Source: Armillaria gallica
Lineage: Eukaryota > Basidiomycota > Agaricomycetes > Agaricales > Physalacriaceae
Reading direction: 5' to 3'
Assembly: GCA_037576215.1 (NCBI GenBank)
Contig: JBANDB010000005.1
Span: 5,022,001-5,086,000, forward strand
DNA: 64,000 nucleotides
The notes under the pieces were generated by a model. That model searched no databases. It was not told the DNA's origin and saw only the letters and a program-made list of their open reading frames with translations. Of this stretch, positions 48,179 to 58,599 are shown piece after piece. The stretch's first letter is position 1, and every line of letters starts with the position of its first letter. The translations under genes and the position numbers were made by a program.

Positions 48179-51100
48179 TTAAATGGTGGATTGTCGGATG
48201 GTGACCTTGGATAACGGTCCTGGCTTGTCTGGATAGCGACGGTGGAAATCCTCGATGAAATCGTTCGCGGAGAACTCGGTGGCCGGTAACCAAGCAAATT
48301 CTTCGTCGGTTCCTTCGTAGCCTAACCATTGAATCCTGTAGAGAAGGGGACACCGGAACCGGCGGTCAAGCTTGGAGTCTAGGATCTGAGCTATTTCGTA
48401 CTGCTCTTCACCATCGACTTCCACCGGGGGCGGCGGAGGTTGAGTGCGATTGGGAATAGTGTTTTCTTCTACAGGTTCCAGTTGTGATACATGGAAGACA
48501 GGGTGAATGGCACGGAGGTCTGACGGGAGTTTGAGCGTGAAGGAATGGGAGCCTGGTTGAGCTATGATTTCGAATGGGCCAAGGAATTTCTCTGCGAATT
48601 TCGCGGTAGGACGAGTAGTCTTGATATGCTTGGAGCTAAGGAAGACCCTGTCACCTACTTTGAAGGGGGGAGCCGGATTCCTGCGCTTGTCCACTTGGAT
48701 CTTGTAGCGAGACTGCGCCTGAGTGATTTCGTCGCGTAGGAATTGGTGTAGTTCATCTAGGTTGACTACGAAGTCGCGGGCCCGAGTGGAGGCAATATCA
48801 CGTTCAGGATGAACAGTGATGTTAGGATGATAACCCTTGTTGGCAAAGAATGGCGAGATTCCGGTGGAGGCATTCGGGGCATTGTTGTATGCAAATTCGG
48901 CGATGGGTAGTAGTATATCCCAGTTGTCCTGTTGATAAGAACAATAAATGCGGATGTACTGTTCCAAGGTTTGATTTGCACGTTCCGTTTGTCCGTCGGC
49001 CTCCGGGTGATAACCAGAAGTGAAGTGAAGTTCCATGTCAAGGGCTTTGGCAAGGGCGCGCGTGAATTGGGAGACAAACTCGGAGCTGCGGTCAGAGGTG
49101 ATGTGGTTAGGAACACCATGCTTGGAGAATACATGGATGACGAATAACCGGGCGAGTTCTTCGGAATTAATGGTGTCGTGTGTAGGAATAAAGATGGCTT
49201 GCTTGCTTGCGTGGTCGATTACTACAAGGATAGCAGTGAATCCGTTGGAGTCCGGTAACTGTTCAATGAAATCCATTGAAATGGAATCCCACGGACGTTC
49301 CGGAACCGGCAAAGGTTTCAGCAAACCATAAGAACGATGTCTAGGTGTCTTGTTGCGACCGCAAATCATGCAAGATTTGACGTAGTGGCGAACATATTCA
49401 TGCATCTGTGGCCAGGTATAGCTCTGTCGGACTAATTCCAAGGTCCGATTTTGGCCAAAATGACCTGCCAAGATGTGATCGTGATTATTCTGTAGGACAC
49501 GGAGACGGAGATCCTCAGAGTCCAGGACATAGATGCGATTATCAAGATGGAGGATGTCTGATTCATCTACAGACCACCGAGAGGGAGAAGTGGGAGTAGA
49601 GGATTTGGCCTGACAGAAACCGTCGGAGGCCATGGAGTCGGATGATTGTGCTTGCTTGATATCTAAATGGAGCTTGTCAATATCCATTATAGCACTAGCA
49701 TGGAGGGTAGGGCCCTCAAGGAAGGTGGCGCGGAGAGATGCGGAGAGTTGTTCTTGAGTGAATACAGGACGGAAATTGTGAGGATTGACTGCTGCGTATT
49801 GACTATCCCCCTCTTTTGGATAGACGTCCCATCGTCTAGTGAGTGCGTCCGGTTTTCCTCTGAGTTTTCCCGGTCGGAAGCGGATTACTAGATTGAATTG
49901 GGATAGGTATTCAGACCACCGGACTTGCCGTCGGGTGAGAATCTTGGTGGTTGAAAAATATTCAAGATTCTTGTGGTCCGTTACGACGTCGATCGGATCT
50001 GCGGAGCCTTCAAGGTAGTGACGCCAGTATTTAAAGGCTTCAAAGATAGCTAGAAGCTCTTTATCATGGGTGTCATAGTTGAGTTCGGCATTGTGGAGGC
50101 TCCGGGATAGGAAAGCAATAGGATGGATTTTGCCGTCGTCAAGGTAAATAGAGAGGATAGCAGCAATGGCGTAGTCGGAGGCGTCGGTCTCCACAACTAA
50201 CTGCCGGTCGGGGACCCAATGAGTGAGGATAGGAGCGTGAGTGAAGGCTTGCTTTAGTTCATTGAAAGCAGCCATGCACTTGTCATCGAATTTCCACGGA
50301 GTTCCTTTGCGTGTGAGGTGGGTTAGTGGAATAACGATGTCACTGTACTCGTGGATGAAGCGATGGTAGAAATTGGCGAAGCCAAGGAAGGATTGGATAT
50401 CCTTAACTTTCCGCGGAACTGGCCAATCTAAAATGGCCTTGACCTTGTCTTCAGACATGCGGAGGCCCTCCGGTGATAGAATGTAGCCTAGATATTCCAT
50501 GGAGTCCCGGTGGAACTCACATTTAGATCCTTTGCAGTAGAGCCCATTTGCTCTTAGTCTGCATAGAACCTCGCGTACATGTTCCTGGTGCTCCACGGGA
50601 TTGTTGGAGTAGATGAGGATGTCATCAAGGTATACGACTACGGAAACATCAAGCATGTCAGCGAAAATATCATTCACGAAGCGTTGGAACGCCGTGGGAG
50701 CATTGGTGAGTCCAAAAGGCATGACACGCCATTCAAAGGAGCCGTAACAGGTTCGGAAGGCTGTTTTCCATTCATCACCTTCAGCTATGCGTACGAGATG
50801 ATAAGCATGTCGGAGATCAAGTTTGGTATAGATGCGAGCGGAGCGCGCGGAGTTGAGGAGGTCGGAAATGAGCGGAAGGGGATAACGGTCTTTCTTGGAT
50901 ATCTTGTTTAAGCCACGGAAATCGATGCAAAGACAGAGTTCTCCAGTCTTTTTCTTGACAAAAAGCACAGGAGCTCCGTGGGGAGAACGTGAGGGTGTGA
51001 TGAATCCACTACGGAGATTATCGTCAATAAACTCACGTAAAGCTTTGAGCTCGGACTCTGAGAGGGAGTAAATTGGCCCAAGCGGAGGAGATGTTCCTTC

Positions 51101-52000
51101 CTCAATATTGATCTTGAGGTCGTACGGTCTGTGCTCGGGCAGTTTCTCGGAGAGCGAGTCACTGAAAACATCAGCAAAGTCGTGATATTCTGCTGGTACG
51201 CCTGTCATATCCGGCAGGGCCGCGGAACTGGCCATTCCGCAGATGCTAGGTGCAGAAGGTTGGAGGGTGTATTGTTGAGCTCCATCTTCAGCACATGCTC
51301 GAACAAAAGCGGCCACGGAGATGATAGATATCTTGGGGGTAACCGATGCAGAAAAGGAAGGGATGGTAGGGTAGGAGTAGATGGGTTCGTATGGCAGCGG
51401 AGTCCATCGGGATCTCGGAGTTGGCTTGGAAGCCGGGGTTGGAATAGGATTAGGAGTCGGACGAGGAATGTCCGCGCAGTTAGATGCAGTTGCATCGGAG
51501 ACCGCGGAAGCGCTTGCAGGGGAAGAGACACCTGGTAATGGTGAACGGAAAGTGATACTGTGCTTTGCCCAGTCAATCAACGGATTGCAGCGGGAGAGCC
51601 AGTTGTATCCCAGAACAATGTTACAGGATGAATCTAGACGAGTGACATAGAAGTCAATAGAGATGATGTCTCCGGAAGGGAAACGGACTGGAAGGGTAAT
51701 GGATTGAGAAATGTGAGATCCGGCGGAGCCATCAAGGAGCCGAAGTTGAACAGGAGGGATAGGTTTGGTAGGAAGGTTGTGATCCTCAACGTATTTGGAG
51801 TCGACGAAACAGTGGCTAGAACCGGAGTCAACCAAGGCAAGAAAACGAAGGATAGTAATGATTGGGGAGTTGTCAAACTCCGTGCCGGAGCCGACTTCAG
51901 AAGAGAGTGATACGGTTAGTGAATGGTTGGAAAGAGCGGCGGCGTTGAGGGTGACAACCTCCGATGTGCAATTACAGTCAACGCAACCCTGATCTCGCAC
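48179..52000 (-). CDS. pol: Inner element Pol: protease, RT, RNase H, integrase, chromodomain
   Basis: An uninterrupted frame of about 1273 residues. The aspartic protease is at residue 58 (LVDSGSSHCFVD). Reverse transcriptase runs from about residue 340 (RSPHGAPVLFVKKKTGELC) with YLDD at 457-460. RNase H shows VETDASDYAIAAIL. Integrase has the H-H-C-C zinc site (HDHILAGHFGQNRT..CMICGRNK) and D-D-E residues (SMDFIEQL; ITSDRSSEF; ERANQTLEQ). The GDRVFL module follows, and a C-terminal chromodomain (EEQYEIAQILDSK, RIQWLGYEGTDEEFAW) that in chromoviruses guides insertion to heterochromatin. The 52000 codon is GTG. The frame stays open upstream to overlap the end of gag in the +1 frame, so translation as a Gag-Pol frameshift product is more likely than a separate start. 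All catalytic residues I could check are present. Confidence 0.93.
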   Translation of the reverse strand: MRDQGCVDCNCTSEVVTLNAAALSNHSLTVSLSSEVGSGTEFDNSPIITILRFLALVDSGSSHCFVDSKYVEDHNLPTKPIPPVQLRLLDGSAGSHISQSITLPVRFPSGDIISIDFYVTRLDSSCNIVLGYNWLSRCNPLIDWAKHSITFRSPLPGVSSPASASAVSDATASNCADIPRPTPNPIPTPASKPTPRSRWTPLPYEPIYSYPTIPSFSASVTPKISIISVAAFVRACAEDGAQQYTLQPSAPSICGMASSAALPDMTGVPAEYHDFADVFSDSLSEKLPEHRPYDLKINIEEGTSPPLGPIYSLSESELKALREFIDDNLRSGFITPSRSPHGAPVLFVKKKTGELCLCIDFRGLNKISKKDRYPLPLISDLLNSARSARIYTKLDLRHAYHLVRIAEGDEWKTAFRTCYGSFEWRVMPFGLTNAPTAFQRFVNDIFADMLDVSVVVYLDDILIYSNNPVEHQEHVREVLCRLRANGLYCKGSKCEFHRDSMEYLGYILSPEGLRMSEDKVKAILDWPVPRKVKDIQSFLGFANFYHRFIHEYSDIVIPLTHLTRKGTPWKFDDKCMAAFNELKQAFTHAPILTHWVPDRQLVVETDASDYAIAAILSIYLDDGKIHPIAFLSRSLHNAELNYDTHDKELLAIFEAFKYWRHYLEGSADPIDVVTDHKNLEYFSTTKILTRRQVRWSEYLSQFNLVIRFRPGKLRGKPDALTRRWDVYPKEGDSQYAAVNPHNFRPVFTQEQLSASLRATFLEGPTLHASAIMDIDKLHLDIKQAQSSDSMASDGFCQAKSSTPTSPSRWSVDESDILHLDNRIYVLDSEDLRLRVLQNNHDHILAGHFGQNRTLELVRQSYTWPQMHEYVRHYVKSCMICGRNKTPRHRSYGLLKPLPVPERPWDSISMDFIEQLPDSNGFTAILVVIDHASKQAIFIPTHDTINSEELARLFVIHVFSKHGVPNHITSDRSSEFVSQFTRALAKALDMELHFTSGYHPEADGQTERANQTLEQYIRIYCSYQQDNWDILLPIAEFAYNNAPNASTGISPFFANKGYHPNITVHPERDIASTRARDFVVNLDELHQFLRDEITQAQSRYKIQVDKRRNPAPPFKVGDRVFLSSKHIKTTRPTAKFAEKFLGPFEIIAQPGSHSFTLKLPSDLRAIHPVFHVSQLEPVEENTIPNRTQPPPPPVEVDGEEQYEIAQILDSKLDRRFRCPLLYRIQWLGYEGTDEEFAWLPATEFSANDFIEDFHRRYPDKPGPLSKVTIRQSTI

Positions 52001-52037
52001 GGAGGATACAGGGCTGCCCTCTAGTTTTCCGACTCCG

Positions 52038-53564
52038 TCAGAGCCGGATCCTCAGAGGCAGGAGCGGGTTCTTCAACTTCTGTGGCACGGCCTTGCGTTT
52101 GTTGCAGTCCTCGGTCTTGTGCTTGCTTCCACAGAACATACAGAGATTGTTCTTCCGGCGACGGTCCTTCTCTTCTTGAGTGAGGCGTCCGTCCTTGCCT
52201 AGCTTGTCAGCATAGGGCTTAGGGTTGGAAGCGGATCCCGAGGAATTGGAATCGGGAGACTTCGGAGTCGATCCGGAAGTCGAAGAACTGGAGTTGGAAT
52301 TGGAACCCTTGGATTTAGGGTTGTTGGAATATGAACTGGAGGACTTGTTTTCCTGGTTTTCACGGGATATCTCAGTCCTCCGAGTCCAATAGCGAGCGTC
52401 GAGTTCTTGGGCTAGGAAGCGCATGTCACGGAGATTGTTAGGCTTCCCGTGGTGAGCCATATCATCCTTGATGCGTGTGCAAAGTCTGCGGTAGAAAGCA
52501 TGGCGGAGGGAATTGTCGCCGTAACCAACTTGGGATGCGTATTGGTTGAACTGAACCATATACTTCATGATTCGGTCTCCATCGCGCATCCGGAGATGTT
52601 CCAGGGCATCCTCAGCATCTCCGATGGCATCGAAGGGACCAAAATTCGTTCGGAGTTCGTCAAGGAAGGCGGCGTAAGAGTATTGCCATGCCGGCGGGTT
52701 CCGCGGGTTGGGACGGAGGATGTCTGGTTCAAACCAGTCAAGAGCGGTGCTGGAAAGGAAGGAGATGGCGTAGTTGACTTTACTGGCATCCGCCGCAAAA
52801 GCAGTGGGTCTGTCATTAAAGTTCAGCTGAAGGGAGACAATGAAAGCCTTAAGCTTCCACGGGTCAGAGCCGTCAAATGTATCAGGTTCTTTGACCTTGG
52901 TATGGATGTTGTTGGGTCGAGGGTTGTTTAGCGAAGTGGAAACCCCACGCAACAGGTTCATGAATTCTCGTAGGAATTCTTGCTCGTTGGGAGTATTGTT
53001 GTCGGGTCCGCCCGGTCCTCCTGGTCCATTGGGACCTCCTGGACCTCCAGGACCTCCAGGACCGCCAGGACCACCTGGTCCTCCTGGTCCGTTGGGGCCG
53101 TCGGGGCCTCCTGGTCCGTTCGGGCTACCTGGTTGGGAGTCGGATCCATCGTCACCCTGGTTGTGTCGGTTCGAAGGGTGAGTGGGGGTATCGGTTTCGC
53201 CTCTGGAATCATCGGATCCCGTGACGTCTGTTTGTTCCCCATTGGAGGTGGGTTGAGGTGCTGGGGTGTGTGGATCTGGATTCTCTCGGTATCCATCGAA
53301 TATGCCTGTCCTTCGGTGACGTAGGTCATCGGGTGGCAGAGTATCGAAAGGGTTAGGAGAACCGTAGTTGTCGGATTGACGAGCAGTAAAGCTAGAGTGG
53401 CTGTAGGTTTCCCTACGGGATGGTTGTCCTCTGACGGAGGCCGATCCGAAAAGCTCCGGATTTTCCTTAGATGCAGATGCTGCTATGTCTTCCATGGAAA
53501 AGATTGGTGTTTTTCGTTTTGGGCCTTCGCCTGTCTCTGGAGGGTAAGTGTATGTGGTTGTCAT
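52038..53564 (-). CDS. gag: Inner element Gag with collagen-like Gly-Pro tract
   Basis: 508 residues starting at ATG 53564, 45 nt inside the 5' LTR. Residues 1-110 are polar and low-complexity. Residues about 145-195 are a Gly-Pro-rich tract built of [12 protein letters not shown] steps. The capsid-like region follows, with [32 protein letters not shown] and a C-terminal part, and a Ser/Asn-rich linker. The nucleocapsid zinc knuckle is [13 protein letters not shown], spaced CX2CX3HX4C, one residue shorter than the usual CX2CX4HX4C. The stop is TGA at 52040-52038. The protein forms the retrotransposon particle. Intact. Confidence 0.92.
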   Translation of the reverse strand: MTTTYTYPPETGEGPKRKTPIFSMEDIAASASKENPELFGSASVRGQPSRRETYSHSSFTARQSDNYGSPNPFDTLPPDDLRHRRTGIFDGYRENPDPHTPAPQPTSNGEQTDVTGSDDSRGETDTPTHPSNRHNQGDDGSDSQPGSPNGPGGPDGPNGPGGPGGPGGPGGPGGPGGPNGPGGPGGPDNNTPNEQEFLREFMNLLRGVSTSLNNPRPNNIHTKVKEPDTFDGSDPWKLKAFIVSLQLNFNDRPTAFAADASKVNYAISFLSSTALDWFEPDILRPNPRNPPAWQYSYAAFLDELRTNFGPFDAIGDAEDALEHLRMRDGDRIMKYMVQFNQYASQVGYGDNSLRHAFYRRLCTRIKDDMAHHGKPNNLRDMRFLAQELDARYWTRRTEISRENQENKSSSSYSNNPKSKGSNSNSSSSTSGSTPKSPDSNSSGSASNPKPYADKLGKDGRLTQEEKDRRRKNNLCMFCGSKHKTEDCNKRKAVPQKLKNPLLPLRIRL

Positions 53565-53608
53565 GATTTAGAGAAAAATTCGACTCAAGGGGTTGAGTTC
53601 GAATATAC

Positions 53609-54131
53609 TGTTAGGGACGTGCCAAATAGACAGATGACTTGCACGAGCAGAGGTCCACAGAGTGCGTGGGCTTTGGCGAAGCTATTAACAACGTCACCCT
53701 TGAGCCGAAGCCCTAAGATTGGATTGCGGAACGGAGTCCGCGGAGAGCGAAGGTTTGGATACAGTAAGGATAGTCCAACGGAGCAGAGGCCGCGGACTTC
53801 AAGAGCGATAGATTAGACTTGGAGTCAGAGAGAGATTTTGGCTAAACCAAGTTGATATTCGAACTGAGTATCTACAAGTATTTCTACCGTATATATATGA
53901 GTAGGTAAATCCGAGTCGGAGTCTGATGGACTCCGGCGGTGGTCTGTTCACTACCGAATTCGGGTTCTAGAGTTAATATGTGAAATAGTAAAATGAAATG
54001 ATAAATGAAATATCAAATGGAACAGTAATGGTCAGTGGTCGGAGGCCGCGGAGTCCGATAGTGAGGAATGCTAGAGTTACAATTGAAGTTGGAATGGGTG
54101 TGAAGCGGAGGCCAGCGGCATGCGCGTAACA
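53609..54131 (-). repeat. 5' LTR of the inner gypsy element
   Basis: 523 bp, pairs with 45400-45924. On the minus strand it leads into GTATATTCGAACTCAACC and then a short hairpin before the gag start. A typical tRNA primer site was not recognised. Confidence 0.95.
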
Positions 54132-56171
54132 GAGTTCATCGAAACTGTCTTTATTGAACAGATCGTTGAAATCCCGACACCACTCTGGGACCATCTCTTC
54201 GAATGTCCTGGTCTCCTTTTCTGCATTGGCTGCGGTGGCTAAGTCATTGGCATGATGAGCGCATATGAGAATAGCCCGTGTAAAATCTATTGCGAGAATG
54301 GTATCTCCCTCTTCCAGTTCTTTGTCCCACCTGTCGTCAGGGTTCACATCGGGTAGTACGAATAGGTTTTTGTGGCATTCACATCGTGCAAACGTTAATC
54401 TTCCTGTCTTCCAATTGATGATCGGATTATGCCAGGCTAACCAATCGTGACCGAGGAAGATCTGTTTATCACTGAGATCTGTTATGGCTAGATCTATTCG
54501 TTCAGAATGATCCCCAATCTTGAGATTGATCTCAGCATATTTGGTAATTGATCCTCCTTGGTTTTTGGTTCTGTCGGCATTATAGACCGGGATTGGTGCG
54601 GTGGTTGTTCGAGTCAGGATTTTGTATAGGTCGACGAATTTTTGGTTGATGGCACTACTGATACATCCGCTGTCTACCAACGTGGCTGTGGGAATTTCAA
54701 GAATAGTTCCTGGTGCCCCGAGAATGACAGGGATAACCAGGTCCTTCCCTAGTCCGCTCAGTTCACTGATATATCGCTTTGGCTCCTGTAGCTCTTCAAG
54801 CCACCAGAGCACATTGATTCGCTTCATCCCCCTCATTGCTTCGATCATTGAGTCAATGACCTCCTCTGCACGTGCTTTGTGAATCCAGTTCTTTAAGATC
54901 GCCTTCGCTTCTGACTCTGTGTGCACTTGTACTATGCCATGCAGAGTCCACTCAGCTCCGAATGGTCTAAGCCATTCGCTGTAAGTCTCTCTGCTTGTAT
55001 AAGTGCGCGAGAGTTGCAGGGCCTCTTCAACCTTCGCGTCGACCCATACGGGCTCGACTACCGTCGGTGAGGTCACCGCAGTTTCTAAGTCTAAAGGGGT
55101 TAATTTAGCATTCTTGTTCATCATGAAACTGGTAATGTCCTCGTCATCAGGTACTTCTTCAAGAGTAGCTACCTGATGCCCCCTTTGTACTGCCTGGGCG
55201 CTAGCAGCTTCCTGTCCTGCAGCTTTCTGGTCGGTCATGGAACGGGAGGTGCTTTCCTCAAAGGTGCCATCTCATGGAGAGACAGCAGGTTGGGCTGACA
55301 CCGCTGGACAATGATTGCCTGCGCTTCTCACCGTCGACAATCAGTTGCCTTCACCTGGTTCCTTTGGGCCTGTGTTCTGTTGCAGGTCCCTCATTTTGTT
55401 CGGCGTTCCCCCATTGTCGAGTCACCCTGAGTCATGATAGGCATTGGCAACTGATCGGGGGCACTTACTCGATTCTGGTTCGTCCATCTTCAGGACCAAG
55501 GGCAAATAGTCCCTCGCCGTGTCCCTCGTCGCCTGTAATCCAGCATTGCAGGTGCTGTCGTCCGTGGCTATCTCCAAAGCCCTGTCATGGGATTTACACT
55601 TTGGTAGCCTTATGGTAGTCTCTTTTACCAGAGGAGGTTTCACCGAAGCTATTCCCCCGAAACTCCCTGCGAGGCAGGGACTCCGTAGAGCTGTTCTTCC
55701 AGGTGGTTCGCCGTCAAACAGCGCCAGAACACCTGTCCCATCCAGTCGACCCTGTCTTGTGACATATGCCCCACTGTCCTTGGAATCACCTTGAGTCGTA
55801 GGGTCACACATCCGAGGCATCGCTGTTAAGATGGGTGTCACTATGGTGGGTGACTTACCATTCGCTTTCGCCTGTAATAGGTTACTCATCGAAGATCGAG
55901 CCGGTAGTCGGATGACTATTATGCCGCTCATTCCAGGATCCGCTGATTGATTCTTGCTTAGTTTCTGGTCTGATTGCGAAGTCGCGGGTATATTCAAATG
56001 TGTGGTGGATACTACAGGCGATATATAAGTACAATTGTTAAGTGCGATAGGCGTACCAGCCAATACTAAGTCCTTAGCCGGGTAGATTGAATCGTTATCT
56101 ACACAGCTGCTTCTTTTACCTCCTTGATTGTCGAGAGGCTTTCCTGAGCGTCCCAGTAGACATTTGTGCAT
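54132..56171 (-). pseudogene. Outer element pol, 5' part: spacer and protease
   Basis: One frame runs through 56171-54132, broken by three TGA codons (after YHDSG, after GEGN and after VSP), each where CGA would fit. The first 300 codons or so are a polar spacer without recognised domains. The retropepsin region follows: VIPVILGAPGTILEIPTATL, active-site VDSGCISS, and IFLGHDWLAWHNPIINW. The frame stops at DSFDEL where the inner element is inserted and resumes at 45399 with PELKTWDHAIEL. Confidence 0.85.
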
Positions 56172-56185
56172 CGCAATGCCTCAGT

Positions 56186-57553
56186 TCAGGACTTGGGCGC
56201 ACTAGGGCAGTCGCGCTTGAAGTGGCCTTTCTTGCCACATCGATAGCATACCGATGCTGCCCTAGCTTTGTCGATATTCATTGGCTGTCTGCGCCCTCCG
56301 TAAGTTGTCCCCATGGCCATTCTTGTTGTTGGCACGGGGGCTGTGGTTTGACCACCCTGTACAGGCGTGGTCATCTTCTGTGATTGCGATCGTGGTGGTA
56401 TTGCTGTTGTTCCTTCTGCCTGTTTGAGGTGCCAGTTGTAATCGATTCGGAGGAGGCATGCCTTCCAGCCCTCGTAGTCAGTCAGCACTTCTCCGTCAGC
56501 TGAGTATATAGTGTTTTTACTCGTCTGTCGGGCAGCTTTCATGATCTGATGGAGCATGACCTGGTCATTGGCACATACTCCGGCGTGGTGGGCTAGTTCT
56601 TCGAATAGCTGGAAGAACTTGTCGCTGTCCTTGTGTTCCGACTGCCTGAGCTTTTCCCACTGTGTGTACTTCAGCTGTGAGTCAGCATCCTTCCAGAACC
56701 GCTTATTGAGTTCCAACTTGAAGTCTTCATAAGTTGGGTACTGCTGTTCCCTGTCCGGTGTCCTCCCTATGACTTGTGCCGCTAACCTCCACCATCTCTT
56801 GGCATCGTCTGCGAGTCGAGACACACAGAAGACGACCTTGTGCGGATGTTGGCGGAAGTGTTGGTTAAACATGTCAAAGTGCAGTTTGCACTTCAGGAAG
56901 AACTGGGCGATGTCGTCAGAATCCCCTTTGAAGTCGTCGACTTCTTTCAAGATTTTTGGCTTGAAGTCGTCGTAAGGGGCAATGGCTCCAGCTTGCAGTT
57001 CCCAGGGTATCAGTGGGTCTGGCATTGCTGGAGGTGCTGGGAAATGTGGGAGCATGACTCGTACTGGAGGAGCGGGAGGTTGCGGTGGTTGTGCGGGTTG
57101 CCCATGGCCGCCACTGGCAAATGGCTGATAGCCAGGCTGGTATGTTCCTGGTGCCACCCGCCTGGTGGCGTAGGTGAAGGTATTGGTGACCTGAGGCAGT
57201 GCTACTGGTGGTTCGTCTGGCATCGGTTCCTGTATCTTGATCTCCTGTGCGGCTTCTTCGTATTCGGGGAATTCCTTGACTACGGCATCCGGGTGTATTT
57301 TGTTCCATAGGAAGCGAGCGTTCCGCTCCGCTTCGTATTGTAAGATCTCATCTGCTGGGAGACCTTGCTGTTTCTTCATAAAATAATCATTTCCGGCTTG
57401 GGTACCTCCCCAAGTCACAGAAAAGGGTAATTCATAGGCAAAATAATTATATATATCAATAAGTTCTGCTTGCCTTAACAGAGCGGGAATGGGGACTGAG
57501 GGGTCATCATCTGTTTTGTTATAAAAATTAATGGCATCAGTTAGCGTCATCAT
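56186..57553 (-). CDS. gag: Outer element Gag
   Basis: 455 residues with no stop. The N-terminal part is followed by a Pro/Gln-rich linker (QPAQPPQPPAPP), then the capsid-like region (VDDFKGDSDDIAQFFLKCKL, FCVSRLADDAKRWW, FKLELNKRFWKD) and a nucleocapsid zinc knuckle CYRCGKKGHFKRDC (standard CX2CX4HX4C). It remains open although the rest of the element is decayed. The start ATGATG at 57553 overlaps the end of the upstream frame by about 17 nt. Pol lies in another frame, implying frameshifting in the ancestral element. Confidence 0.9.
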   Translation of the reverse strand: MMTLTDAINFYNKTDDDPSVPIPALLRQAELIDIYNYFAYELPFSVTWGGTQAGNDYFMKKQQGLPADEILQYEAERNARFLWNKIHPDAVVKEFPEYEEAAQEIKIQEPMPDEPPVALPQVTNTFTYATRRVAPGTYQPGYQPFASGGHGQPAQPPQPPAPPVRVMLPHFPAPPAMPDPLIPWELQAGAIAPYDDFKPKILKEVDDFKGDSDDIAQFFLKCKLHFDMFNQHFRQHPHKVVFCVSRLADDAKRWWRLAAQVIGRTPDREQQYPTYEDFKLELNKRFWKDADSQLKYTQWEKLRQSEHKDSDKFFQLFEELAHHAGVCANDQVMLHQIMKAARQTSKNTIYSADGEVLTDYEGWKACLLRIDYNWHLKQAEGTTAIPPRSQSQKMTTPVQGGQTTAPVPTTRMAMGTTYGGRRQPMNIDKARAASVCYRCGKKGHFKRDCPSAPKS

Positions 57554-58556
57554 GATCGGGGTGAGAGCACAGACGCTCGCTTGGCGACTCAGTGGGCGAC
57601 TCGGCAGTTCTGTCGATCACGAGAGTGGTGTCAGGGAACGGGGTAGGGGGATGTGGCGGCTGGTAGGTCTCAACGGCGGTCGACTTGCTTGCTTCAATTT
57701 TGGGCTGTGGCTGCTCTCAGAGTTGCTGGGCGAGTCGTTCCCAATGACTTGCTCGAGGGGGACGGTGCAGGGACCTGACTGGAGACCTGACATTTCACCA
57801 ACTGCTGTGCCTTGGGGGATGAAGGGTGGAGGGACTGGTGATGGGTTCCTCGACCTCTCGTAAAGGCTCGGGTGTACGCTCCTGGCTCTGTACGGGGATG
57901 TTCTACATTGTAAGAGTTCCTCAATGGCTTGGTGGGGGTGTATGGTGCTTGGGCGAGTGTCTGGAGGGGAAGTAAGCACTGTAGGGGATGTCAACGTTAT
58001 CCCAGAACTCGTTGGAAGTGATATCGGCTGTGGGTGGTGGAGTATGGTGCCTGTCAGCCCTGACCTCGTGATGGGTGACTGGTGCGACGGGTCGAGCGTC
58101 GCGGCCCATGTCGAATCCCCTGACACAGGTGGCGAATCAGGTGTACGTGCCAGGTGAGGGAGTTCGAGGGATGTACTGGACATACTTGGGAGAGGGAGGT
58201 GTGGAGGAGATGACGATGATAGGCGTGCGGCTTCTGGGAGTGGTAGAAGGGCCTCTCTCTGGGATAATGGGAGAAGTCAACTCAGGAATGTTTGTCTCCT
58301 CCTCGTCGATTCCTGACCCAGCAAGCTCGTGGATTGGGATTGGTCGCTGTGGTATGGGTGCGAAGAGTCGGGGTGGCTGCTGCTCGAGCGGGATGCCATT
58401 GGTGGCATCTGTAATGACTGAGGGGGTGGTGTGATGTCTTTCTACCCTTCGACGTGGTCTGTACTGAAACCTGAGTGCGAGGAGAATAGCAAGAGAGAGG
58501 AAAGTGGCGCTTGGTATTCCAAGTGAGATGGCTATGATATGAGCATCGTCTTCCAT
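57537..58556 (-). pseudogene. Outer element upstream ORF with N-terminal transmembrane segment (decayed)
   Basis: A single minus-strand frame of about 339 codons runs from ATG 58556, 44 nt after the 5' LTR, to a TGA (57539-57537) that overlaps the gag start. It contains five internal stops: TGA after SPGTYT, TGA after PPPSH, TAG after GTLTM, TGA after RHSSW and TGA after LAQQL. Each can be explained by CGA to TGA or CAG to TAG. The N-terminus has a strong hydrophobic segment (IIAISLGIPSATFLSLAILL) followed by RFQYRPRRR, typical of a single-pass membrane anchor with basic flank. The rest is Pro/Ser/Thr-rich (RTPIIVISSTPPSPKYV). It has no known domain. A role in particle membrane association or in regulation is speculation. 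Confidence 0.65.
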
Positions 58557-58599
58557 GGGTTTGTCTAAGGAGAAGGTAGTAAGAAGCTTTGAGCTAATT

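Larger units (their letters stand above)
45400..54131 (-). mobile_element. Inner Ty3/gypsy chromovirus, 8.7 kb, nested in the outer pol
   Basis: LTRs of 525 bp (45400-45924) and 523 bp (53609-54131) begin TGTTAGGGACG and end GTAACA. They are flanked by the exact duplication GAGTT (45395-45399; 54132-54136). gag and pol are intact on the minus strand. A spliced gene on the plus strand fills the space between pol and the 3' LTR. Removal restores the outer pol frame (DSFDEL-PELKTW). The LTRs differ by about six CpG transitions and one 2-bp indel, so it is younger than its host element and may still be competent. Confidence 0.95.
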
